Assembly (NCBI RefSeq): GCF_036013955.1
Contig: NZ_CP107903.1
Coordinates: 4,340,001-4,404,000 of the forward strand
Direction: 5' to 3'
DNA length: 64,000 nt
DNA from: Streptomyces sp. NBC_00459
Lineage (GTDB): Bacteria > Actinomycetota > Actinomycetes > Streptomycetales > Streptomycetaceae
A model generated the notes under the pieces. That model was not told where the DNA came from, ran no database searches, and saw only the letters and a list, made by a program, of their open reading frames with translations. Shown here piece by piece: positions 7,627 to 14,111 of the stretch. The position numbers and the translations under genes were made by a program. Every line of letters begins with the position of its first letter. The stretch's first letter is position 1.

Positions 7627-9823
7627 CCTGCGGTTCGTCGTCATCGCCTTGGGTTCCTTCCTTGTTCTGGATTATCGTCATCCGCTGGTGGTACAGCCAG
7701 GGTTGGCGAGCTCCGTGGCCCCGTGGCAGTTCATGCAGGCGGCGGAGGCGTTCAACTTCGGTGCGGTCGGCGTGGATCACCCAGGACCGGCGCCGGTCGT
7801 CCTGCTGATGGGCGGTGACCCAGCCCTTCTTGATCCAGCCGAAGAGCGTGACGCGGGGCATGCCGATCTCGCGGGCGAGATCGCTGGGCCACCAGTCGTC
7901 GGGGCCGAGGGGCCGGGCGTTTCGGCGGAGGGTCTGTTCCTGCCGGCTGATACAGCCCAGTTCGCGCAGTAGTTCGCGGACGCCTTGAGCGCCGAAGTGC
8001 TCGCGGCGTTTGGGCGGGCGGAAGCCTTCGGCGTTCAGGATTGTCGCGATGACGGGGGCGGCCTGTCCGGCGGCGGCCAGCTCCCGGGCCCGGGCGGCGA
8101 GTTGGGGGAAGTAGCTGAGTTGGTCCAGGCGGCCGACTGGGCGGACGGTCGCGCCGTCGGTGCGGTGGCCTCCGGCCCAGGTGATCTGGACGGTGACGCG
8201 TTCGCTGTCGTCGACCACGCTCACGCGGACGTTCTCGATCAGGTGCCGCATCAGCTGTTTGCGGTCCGTGTCCGTGGTGGTGGGCGCCCGCCACACCGCC
8301 GGGAGGTCGCCGGCCAGGGCACGGATCTGCTCGCGCTCGGCTGCCGTGAGGAAGCGGGGCCGGGCCGCGGCGAAGCGGTCGTACTCCTCGCCGAGTTGCT
8401 GCCGCTCGGTCAGCGTGGACTCCCAGTTACGCTCGAGTTCGCGGACGACCAGGCGGTTTTCGGGTTCGGCGAGCTGGTACTGACGCCGGGCCCGGTCGAT
8501 GGCATAGTCCGCGCGTTCCAGGCGCTGACGCCAGATCCGGTCCACTTCCTGGCGCCGGTGCTGGGCCTGCTCGGCCGCGGCCAGCGACACTTCCAGAGCG
8601 GCCGGTGCCATCGCGGCCAGCAGCAGAACGGTGACATAGCGGTCGAGACAGGCACCGGCCAACTGCTGGCACAACTCGCCTCCGTAGTCGGCCTTGACGC
8701 GGCTGCACTCGTACTTCGGCCATAGCTTGCCGCCCTGGCCGCGTTGGTAGTGGACGGTCATGCGGGTTCCGCAGCGGCCGCAGTAGATCAGCCCGGCCAG
8801 CAGCGCCGGCCCGTCGCGCAGGGCACCCATGCTCAGTGAGCGGGTCCGGTTCGCCTCGATCCGGGCCAGGTTGCGTTCGTACTGTTCAATGCCGATATAG
8901 GCGGGCAGAACTGCGGGCAGGTACACCAGCCAGTCCTCGCGCGGCTTGCGGACCCGGCCGGTGCTCGGGCGGCCCGGCACCCGGCGGCGGGGGTCGGTGC
9001 GGCTGCGGCCATAGACATAGATCCCCGCATAGGCCGGATGCCGGAGCATGTTCTGGATCACGATCCGGCTGGGCCGTCGCCACACCAGCAGCCCCTTCTC
9101 CGGCCCTTCGCGGGTGCGGATGCCCATCTGGATGCCGTGATCGACCAGGAACCGCAGCACCCCGTTGATGAGACCGAGTTCGTCGAACAGGTCGAAGACC
9201 AGGCGGACCACGGTCTGCACCTGCTCGTCCGGGTCCTTGACGACCTGGCCGTCCGCGAGCCGGAGATAGCCCACCGGCAGGGGCACCGCTAGCTCGCCGC
9301 GACGGGCCTTGCCGATCCGTCCGTTCCACATCCGCTGCTTGATCAGATGCAGTTCGGCCTCGCTGATCGTGCCCTTGAGTCCGAGCAGCAGGCGGTCGTT
9401 GTGTCCGGCCGGGTCATAGACCCCGTCCGGGTCGGCGAGCAGGGCTCCGGCCAGGGCGCACAGTTCCAGCAGCTGGTGCCATTCACGGCCGCTTCGTGCC
9501 AGCCGGGACATCTCCACGCCGAGGACCAGGCCCACGTGGTCCAGGCCGACCTCGGAGACCAGCCGCTGAAAGCCGGGCCTGTCCACCAGACCGGACGCCG
9601 AATGGCCAAGGTCCTCGTCGATCACCAGGACCCGGGACGGCGCCCACCCCAAGTCGACCGCACGCTGGGTGAGTCCGTACTGCAGCCGGGTCGACTCCGC
9701 GTGGTCGAGGACCTGCTGCGGAGTCGACTGACGGACATAGACGACCGCGAGACGGTCGAGATGCCGGGGCTGGATCTTGCCCTCAAGCCGTTCCCACGGA
9801 GCTCTCACCACCACAGGACTCAC
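7622..9823 (-). CDS. Large serine recombinase
   Basis: 733 residues. The resolvase/invertase catalytic domain (about 24-165) has the nucleophile Ser33 in VVYVRQSTPQQ and the conserved EMSRLARSGREW segment. The recombinase domain (about 170-300) contains GYLR, VVRLVFDLFDELG and LRHPAYAGIYVYGRSR. A zinc-ribbon follows (GLIYCGRCGTRM...YECSR, about 345-395), then a coiled-coil segment (about 415-490). An extra C-terminal HTH-like part (WPSDLAREIGMPRVTLFGWIKKGW) is longer than in many integrases. It makes double-strand breaks through a 5'-phosphoserine and joins attP to attB. The GTG start overlaps a small ORF by GTGA. Confidence 0.9.
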   Translation of the reverse strand: MSPVVVRAPWERLEGKIQPRHLDRLAVVYVRQSTPQQVLDHAESTRLQYGLTQRAVDLGWAPSRVLVIDEDLGHSASGLVDRPGFQRLVSEVGLDHVGLVLGVEMSRLARSGREWHQLLELCALAGALLADPDGVYDPAGHNDRLLLGLKGTISEAELHLIKQRMWNGRIGKARRGELAVPLPVGYLRLADGQVVKDPDEQVQTVVRLVFDLFDELGLINGVLRFLVDHGIQMGIRTREGPEKGLLVWRRPSRIVIQNMLRHPAYAGIYVYGRSRTDPRRRVPGRPSTGRVRKPREDWLVYLPAVLPAYIGIEQYERNLARIEANRTRSLSMGALRDGPALLAGLIYCGRCGTRMTVHYQRGQGGKLWPKYECSRVKADYGGELCQQLAGACLDRYVTVLLLAAMAPAALEVSLAAAEQAQHRRQEVDRIWRQRLERADYAIDRARRQYQLAEPENRLVVRELERNWESTLTERQQLGEEYDRFAAARPRFLTAAEREQIRALAGDLPAVWRAPTTTDTDRKQLMRHLIENVRVSVVDDSERVTVQITWAGGHRTDGATVRPVGRLDQLSYFPQLAARARELAAAGQAAPVIATILNAEGFRPPKRREHFGAQGVRELLRELGCISRQEQTLRRNARPLGPDDWWPSDLAREIGMPRVTLFGWIKKGWVTAHQQDDRRRSWVIHADRTEVERLRRLHELPRGHGARQPWLYHQRMTIIQNKEGTQGDDDEPQV

Positions 9824-9926
9824 CCCCGCCCCGTCCGGCCTCGACCACCATCCGTGTCGTCAGCTCGGCCAGCAGACACACCACCAGCTGACGGCTCAGT
9901 TCCGGAACGCTCTCCCACCGCGGCAT
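9783..9926 (-). CDS. Small ORF overlapping the recombinase start
   Basis: 47 codons from an ATG at 9926: MPRWESVPELSRQLVVCLLA, then ELTTRMVVEAGRGGGE and a short tail. The pattern W-E-x-V-P-x2-x-R and a Leu-rich helix resembles small proteins often encoded just upstream of actinobacterial serine recombinases. It overlaps the recombinase by 41 bases in another frame. A competing minus-strand ORF (10056 to 9820, 78 codons) ends in a GTGA overlap with the recombinase but is low-complexity. At most one of the two is likely real. Confidence 0.3.
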   Translation of the reverse strand: MPRWESVPELSRQLVVCLLAELTTRMVVEAGRGGGESCGGESSVGTA

Positions 9927-10077
9927 CTGGGGAGCTCAGCGACGACATCCTCGGACACTCCGACCCACCACCCTCGCCACCACCGACCTGTCGCTCCCGC
10001 AACCGCTGAACAACAACAGCGGCACGAAGCAGGGCGTCCACCTCTATGACAGGCACATTCCCCGCCTCAGAGTCGTC

Positions 10078-10125
10078 TATGTGTGCATTACGGCTTGCTC
10101 CTTGAGCGGGCCATCAACCGTCTGA
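10078..10125. other. attR-like junction of the serine-recombinase element
   Basis: The attP arm at 10078-10100 is followed by CTT, the shared GAG at 10104-10106, and the resumed IS5 transposase codons CGG GCC ATC AAC. Confidence 0.65.
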
Positions 10126-10242
10126 AGCAGCACCGGGCGGTAGCCACCCGCTATGACAAGCGCCGTTACGTCTACCTCGGCACCGCGACCGCTGCAGCCC
10201 TCACCATCTGGCTCCGAACATGATCGACCGGACAGGTCCTAG

Positions 10243-10361
10243 TACTCCAGCAGTACTTCGTGGCTTGACCTGGGGAAACGTCGAGCGGTGGGAGTGTAGC
10301 GGGCGGGAAGTCGTCACGGACGGCTTCTGCCCGCACGCCCCTCGAAGGAGTGCCCCCGACG
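10243..10361 (+). repeat. Left 119-bp inverted repeat of the IS701-type element
   Basis: It begins TACTCCAGCAGTACTTCGTG and is an exact reverse complement of 11690-11808. The transposase start at 10396 lies just inside. Confidence 0.9.
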
Positions 10362-10395
10362 GCAAGGTCGCCCCGGGCCTGGGAAGCCTCGGGTC

Positions 10396-11538
10396 GTGAT
10401 CACCGAACAGGCAGCCGAGACCTGGGACCGCGACCTGGACCACCTCTTCACCGCCATCGGGCGCCACTTCGGCCGTGTCGAACCACGCCGCCACATGCGG
10501 GACTACGTGCGCGCACTGCTCGCCCCGGTGGCCCGAAAAAACAGCTGGCAACTTGCCGAACACGCTGGCCACGCCACCCCAGACGGACTGCAGCACCTGC
10601 TCTCCCGAGCCCGCTGGAACCCCGACGACATCCGCGACGACCTGCAGACCTACGTCGCCGAACACCTCGGCCGCCCCGACGGTGTACTGATCATCGACGA
10701 CACCGGGTTCCTGAAGAAGGGCACTACATCCGCCGGAGTCCAAAGGCAGTACTCCGGCACCGCCGGCCGCACCGAGAACTGCCAGATCGGCGTCTTCGCC
10801 GCCTACACCACCACAGCCGGCCGCGCCCTGGTGGACCGGGAGCTCTACCTGCCCAAGTCCTGGACGGACGACCGTGACCGCTGCCGCGCCGCCAAGGTCC
10901 CCGACGAGCGGGAGTTCGCCACCAAGAACACCCTCGCGGCGACGATCGTCCGCAGGGCGCTGGCCTCGCCGCTGCCGGTCGCCTGGGTCACGGCGGACGC
11001 CGCCTACGGACAGGACAACCGCTTCCGCCGGATGCTGGAAACATCCGGCGTCGGCTACGTCCTCGCCGTCCCCAAGTCCCAGTTCTCCCTGGCCGGCCCA
11101 CGCATCGACAAGGCCTTCGAGCAGGCCCCCGACCAGGCATGGGAACGCCGTTCCTGCGGCGCGGGCGCGAAGGGACAGCGCGAATACGACTGGGCAGCCG
11201 TCCAGTTGCGCCCAGTGTCCGAGTACGACCACCAGGACGGCGTGTTGATCCGTCGACGGTGGGCGCTGGCACGGCGCAGCTTGAGTCGGCCGGACGAAAT
11301 CGCCTACTACCTCGGCTACGCACCGCTGGATGTCGGTGTGGACGAACTGGTGCGCGTCGCCGGCGCCCGGTGGGCGATCGAAGAGTGTTTCCAGGCAGCG
11401 AAGAACGAGTGCGGCCTGGACGAGTACGAAGTCCGCCGCTACGTCGGCTGGTACCGGCACATCACCCTGGCCATGCTCGCCCACACCTTCCTCGTTGCGA
11501 TGAGCGCGCGAGCAGCCGAAAAGGGGATCCACTGGTGA
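10396..11538 (+). CDS. IS701-family DDE transposase (probable C-terminal frameshift)
   Basis: 380 residues from a GTG. The DDE residues are recognisable: LIIDDTGFLKKG (D), VTADAAYGQD (D) and WAIEECFQAAKNECGLDEYE (E). The frame stops at 11538, but the next frame (plus one base) continues with VIELTVAEVRRLLAAHTPRD and the basic tail WSHWRRRRQAVARRCHY, up to a stop at 11735-11737. That tail belongs to relatives I know. The switch falls at AAAAGGGG (11519-11526). One extra base, a sequencing error or programmed frameshifting would all explain it. Confidence 0.85.
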   Translation: MITEQAAETWDRDLDHLFTAIGRHFGRVEPRRHMRDYVRALLAPVARKNSWQLAEHAGHATPDGLQHLLSRARWNPDDIRDDLQTYVAEHLGRPDGVLIIDDTGFLKKGTTSAGVQRQYSGTAGRTENCQIGVFAAYTTTAGRALVDRELYLPKSWTDDRDRCRAAKVPDEREFATKNTLAATIVRRALASPLPVAWVTADAAYGQDNRFRRMLETSGVGYVLAVPKSQFSLAGPRIDKAFEQAPDQAWERRSCGAGAKGQREYDWAAVQLRPVSEYDHQDGVLIRRRWALARRSLSRPDEIAYYLGYAPLDVGVDELVRVAGARWAIEECFQAAKNECGLDEYEVRRYVGWYRHITLAMLAHTFLVAMSARAAEKGIHW

Positions 11539-11689
11539 GGATGCCGTGGTCATCGAGCTCACCGTGGCAGAAGTGCGACGACTCCTGGCAGCTCACACAC
11601 CCCGAGACCTTCACACCCTCACTCACGTGTTGAGCTGGTCGCACTGGCGCCGACGACGCCAAGCGGTGGCCCGCCGCTGCCACTACCGA

Positions 11690-11808
11690 CGTCGGGGGCA
11701 CTCCTTCGAGGGGCGTGCGGGCAGAAGCCGTCCGTGACGACTTCCCGCCCGCTACACTCCCACCGCTCGACGTTTCCCCAGGTCAAGCCACGAAGTACTG
11801 CTGGAGTA
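11690..11808 (-). repeat. Right 119-bp inverted repeat of the IS701-type element
   Basis: It is the exact reverse complement of 10243-10361. In the plus 2 frame it also encodes the last residues of the transposase tail (HSFEGRAGRSRP). Confidence 0.9.
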
Positions 11809-11904
11809 CTAGTCGGGGTCCGCTCCAGTTCGTCGATTCCTTGGCAGCGCGACGGGCCGCCCCCAGAGCTAGGCAGTTGAGCAGGGCGGTGTTCCGAGTC
11901 GGCG

Positions 11905-12888
11905 CTATTGGGGGACGGTGACCAGGATGCGGCCGTGGCCACCGCTGGTGTCGACGTGGTCGTGGGCTTTGGCGATGTCTTCCAGTGGGTAGCGGTCGCC
12001 GACGGCGACGGTGAGGGCGCCGACAGCGGCGGCGGAGGTGAGGTCGCGGGCGGCCTGGCGCTTGGCCTCGGCGGGGAAGTCGTCGCTGCCGAGCAGGCGG
12101 AGGGTGACGTTGTTGAACAGCAGCGGCCAGAAGGGGATCTCCGTGCGGTCCGTGCGGGTGGCGTAGGCGGCGATGACGGCCCCCTGGGCAGCGACGGCGT
12201 TGTCCAGGTCGGCGTTGTCGGACAGTGCGACCTCGATGATCCGGTCGACGCCCCGTGGCGCGTACGAGCGGATGGCCGCGGCGGGGTCGTCGGTGTCCAG
12301 GGCGACGGCGTGGGAGACGACAGCCGGGTCGACGTGGTCGAGGTCCGCGGTTCGGCGGACGGTGGCGATCACGGTGGCACCTGCCCAGTGGGCGAGCTGG
12401 GCGGCCAGGGAGCCGACGCCGCCGAGAACTCCGTGGACCAGAACCAGTCGGCCGTCGACCGGGCCGTCGGCGAAAACGGTGCGGTGGGCGGTGATGCCGG
12501 GGATGCCGAGGCTCGCGCCCAGCTCGTCACTGAGGTGGTCGGGCAGGGGGGCGGCCTGGTGGTCGGGTACGACGGTGTACTGGGCGGCTGTGCCGAAGGG
12601 GCGGTAGGACTGGGCGCCGTACACCCAGACCCGTTGTCCGACGCGGCGGGCGTCGACCCCGTCGCCCACGGCGTCGATGGCTCCGGCGGCATCGCTGTGC
12701 GGGATCACCCGGGGGAAGGGCATGGACGAGCCGAGCCAGCCGCGTCGTTTCTTGGTGTCGCCGGGGTTGACGCCCGAGACGGTGACGCGGACGCGGACCT
12801 CGCCGGGGCCGGGGACGGGATCAGGGAGTTCGCCGACGTGCAGGACATCGGTGGCGGGTCCTTGGGCGTCGTACCAGGATGCAAGCAT
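11905..12888 (-). CDS. Zinc-independent MDR, NADPH:quinone reductase-like
   Basis: 327 residues from an ATG at 12888 with GGAGGT well spaced upstream; the frame is open for 15 more codons without a better start. The N-terminal GroES-like domain (PDPVPGPGEVRVRVTVSGVN) is followed by a Rossmann domain whose nucleotide loop HGVLGGVGSLAAQLA starts near residue 150. The NADPH-binding region (IATVRR) is present and no zinc-binding Cys cluster is seen, as in quinone oxidoreductases. Cytosolic reduction of a quinone or enone is likely, but the substrate is unknown. The PadR gene is just upstream on the same strand (19 bases), so the pair may be autoregulated. Confidence 0.85.
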   Translation of the reverse strand: MLASWYDAQGPATDVLHVGELPDPVPGPGEVRVRVTVSGVNPGDTKKRRGWLGSSMPFPRVIPHSDAAGAIDAVGDGVDARRVGQRVWVYGAQSYRPFGTAAQYTVVPDHQAAPLPDHLSDELGASLGIPGITAHRTVFADGPVDGRLVLVHGVLGGVGSLAAQLAHWAGATVIATVRRTADLDHVDPAVVSHAVALDTDDPAAAIRSYAPRGVDRIIEVALSDNADLDNAVAAQGAVIAAYATRTDRTEIPFWPLLFNNVTLRLLGSDDFPAEAKRQAARDLTSAAAVGALTVAVGDRYPLEDIAKAHDHVDTSGGHGRILVTVPQ

Positions 12889-12907
12889 GGGGGACCTCCG
12901 TGGGCAG

Positions 12908-13486
12908 TCAGCTCGCGGGAGCGGCGGGTGCATGTGGATCGCTGTCGGTGCCCGAGGTCTCGAAAGCGGGCGGCTTCTCGCCGAGGGTCTCGCGCAGCCA
13001 GGTCCGTTCGGCGCGGCTGGTGGCGCGGGCGGTGAGCAGCATGCCGCGCCGGTAGGGGTCGGCGATCTCCTCGGCGCGCAGGGGCCGCTCGTTGGCGTAG
13101 AAGAAGCTCGCCGGCTCTTCCAGGAACTCCAGCCGTCTGCGCAGCACCGCGTGTTGTTCGGCCACGTCGGGCAGGTGGGAGAGGAAGGCCAGGACGATGT
13201 AGAACCGGGTGAAGTCGGTGATCTCGTGGTCGGCGGGCTTTCGCAGGCGCTGAAGCATGTCTGCCCGCCCGGGCTCGGTCAGGCTGAGCACGTATCGGCC
13301 CGCCCCCGCGGCCGGGTCGGCGCGCCGCTCGATCAAGCCCGCCGTGGTCAGGCGATTGATCGCCGGATACAGGCTGCCGTCGCTGACCGGCCGCGTATAA
13401 CCGGTCAGCTGTGAGACGCGGCGGCGCAGCTCGTGTCCGGGCAAGGAGGCCTCGGCGAGGAAGCCGAGTATCGCGAGTTCCAGCAT
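12908..13486 (-). CDS. PadR-family transcriptional regulator
   Basis: 192 residues from the ATG at 13486, which gives the usual family N-terminus MLELAILGFLAE; an ATG at 13510 would add eight residues but lies in an operator-like dyad. The winged helix covers residues 1-85 (GHELRRRVSQL, SDGSLYPAINRLTTAGLIE, RYVLSLTEPGR). A helical C-terminal dimerisation domain follows, with PSD-like HLPDVAEQHAVLRRRLEFLE. Members repress neighbouring genes and respond to phenolic or other small ligands. It is divergent from the SnoaL gene and upstream of the reductase on the same strand, so both are candidate targets. Confidence 0.85.
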   Translation of the reverse strand: MLELAILGFLAEASLPGHELRRRVSQLTGYTRPVSDGSLYPAINRLTTAGLIERRADPAAGAGRYVLSLTEPGRADMLQRLRKPADHEITDFTRFYIVLAFLSHLPDVAEQHAVLRRRLEFLEEPASFFYANERPLRAEEIADPYRRGMLLTARATSRAERTWLRETLGEKPPAFETSGTDSDPHAPAAPAS

Positions 13487-13507
13487 GAGTCCATGTTCGC
13501 ACACTGA

Positions 13508-13539
13508 CATCGAAACGATGCAAACATCGATTCGATGTT
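13508..13539. promoter_or_regulatory. Tandem dyads between padR-like and SnoaL-like genes (candidate PadR operator)
   Basis: CATCGAAACGATG (13508-13520) has 5-bp arms. AACATCGATTCGATGTT (13523-13539) is a perfect 8-1-8 palindrome. Both share the half-site CATCGA and stand between the divergent starts. PadR proteins bind ATGT/ACAT-type dyads in such positions. Confidence 0.6.
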
Positions 13540-13588
13540 ACGCTCGCAGGCAGCCCGCCCGAAAACGTCTCTGGAGAGGCACAGCAAG

Positions 13589-14008
13589 ATGCCATCGCAG
13601 TCCACCGAGTCAGTGATGAACCGTTTCGTCGAGTTCATCAACACGGGCAACGAGGATCTCGCCCGCGAGGTCATTTCTCCGGACGCGGTGTTCCACGCGC
13701 CAAGCCACCCGGAGCCGCTGCGGGGGCCCGATGGGTACATGGAAGTCCTCGGGATGATGCGCAGCGCCTTCCCCGACGTCCAGTGGACTCTGGAGGAGAC
13801 GGTCACCGAAGGCGACACCGTGGCCGCGCGGTTCACCATGCGGGGAACCCACGACGGTGCGTTCTTCGGGATCCCGGCGAGCGGCAACAAGATCTCGGTG
13901 CAGGCCATGAACTTCTACTACCTGGCCGACGGCCGGATCGTCGGCGAACGGGGCCAGCCCGATCTCCTCGGGGTGATGCAGCAGATCGGTGCCGTACCGG
14001 CGCCGTGA
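13589..14008 (+). CDS. SnoaL-like ester cyclase/polyketide-cyclase family protein
   Basis: 139 residues from an ATG with GGAGAGG nine bases upstream (GTG/ATG codons further left lack a site). Family signatures are NRFVEFINTGNEDLAREVIS, VFHAPSHPEPLRGPDGYMEVL, MMRSAFPDVQWTLEETVTEG, RFTMRGTHDGAFFGIPASG and DGRIVGERGQPDLLGVMQQIG. The fold is an alpha+beta cone with an internal pocket. Members include polyketide cyclases but most in this subfamily have no known reaction. It is divergent from PadR and likely under its control. Confidence 0.85.
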   Translation: MPSQSTESVMNRFVEFINTGNEDLAREVISPDAVFHAPSHPEPLRGPDGYMEVLGMMRSAFPDVQWTLEETVTEGDTVAARFTMRGTHDGAFFGIPASGNKISVQAMNFYYLADGRIVGERGQPDLLGVMQQIGAVPAP

Positions 14009-14111
14009 ACCTCGTGGCGCCGGGTGGGCCTTCCGCCGCGCGGGACTGCCGCTGGACGGAGAAGGGTGGGGCGGGTGGGGCGGGTGGGCAGCACCCGCCC
14101 CCAGAACGCCC

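Larger units (their letters stand above)
7599..10106. mobile_element. Minimal serine-recombinase element inserted in the IS5 transposase gene
   Basis: The element is bounded by GAG at 7599-7601 and 10104-10106. The inner flanks are 23-bp imperfect inverted copies, GAGCAAGCCGCAGTGCTGTC... at 7604-7626 and the complement of 10078-10100, matching at 18 of 23 positions. Brought together around the shared GAG they make a near-palindromic site, as expected of a large serine integrase attP. The only sizeable gene inside is the 733-residue recombinase, so the element is little more than integrase plus att site. Confidence 0.75.
6789..10223 (+). pseudogene. IS5-family transposase, frameshifted and split in two
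   Basis: The 5' part (6789-7601) starts MGRGDLSDAEWARLRPFLPV and needs frame changes near 6972 (GPWKT to VYERH, one G missing), near 7052 (AAG to EIDWD, one G missing) and between 7150 and 7240 before RSRGGFTTKLHLSADGR. It runs to KKRNTVE. The 3' part (10104-10223) resumes exactly with ERAINRLKQHRAVATRYD and ends in LTIWLRT-stop. Joining 7601 to 10107 restores the reading frame and the expected family sequence. DDE motifs fall in both halves, so the gene is dead. Confidence 0.85.
6166..10242. mobile_element. IS5-type element carrying a YxiG-like passenger gene, interrupted by a serine-recombinase element
   Basis: The outer ends are CTAGGACCTGTCC[A]GTCGATC at 6166-6186 and its reverse complement (with G at the bracketed base) at 10222-10242, matching at 20 of 21 positions. 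Both carry CTAG at the outer edge, which fits the YTAR target duplication of IS5-type elements. Inside lie a YxiG-like gene, a frameshifted IS5 transposase, and a 2.5-kb recombinase element splitting that transposase. Without the inner element the unit is about 1.57 kb. An alternative is that the left end is a stray copy, but the matched CTAG argues for one unit. Confidence 0.7.
10243..11808. mobile_element. IS701-type insertion sequence with perfect 119-bp terminal inverted repeats
   Basis: The element is 1566 bp, flanked by CTAG on both sides (10239-10242 and 11809-11812), a YTAR target duplication as expected for IS701. The inverted repeats at 10243-10361 and 11690-11808 are identical over 119 bases, much longer than usual for the family. 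The left CTAG is also the outer edge of the IS5-type element, so the two elements abut exactly. Confidence 0.85.

Noticed and set aside
7985..8725. 246-codon plus-strand ORF
   Set aside because: It is antisense to the serine recombinase and lacks a ribosome-binding site.
10201..11562. 453-codon minus-strand ORF
   Set aside because: It is antisense to the IS701 transposase with DDE motifs, and runs through the inverted repeat.
11908..13035. 375-codon plus-strand ORF
   Set aside because: It is antisense to the MDR gene. The sequence is Gly/Asp/Val repeats typical of shadow frames.
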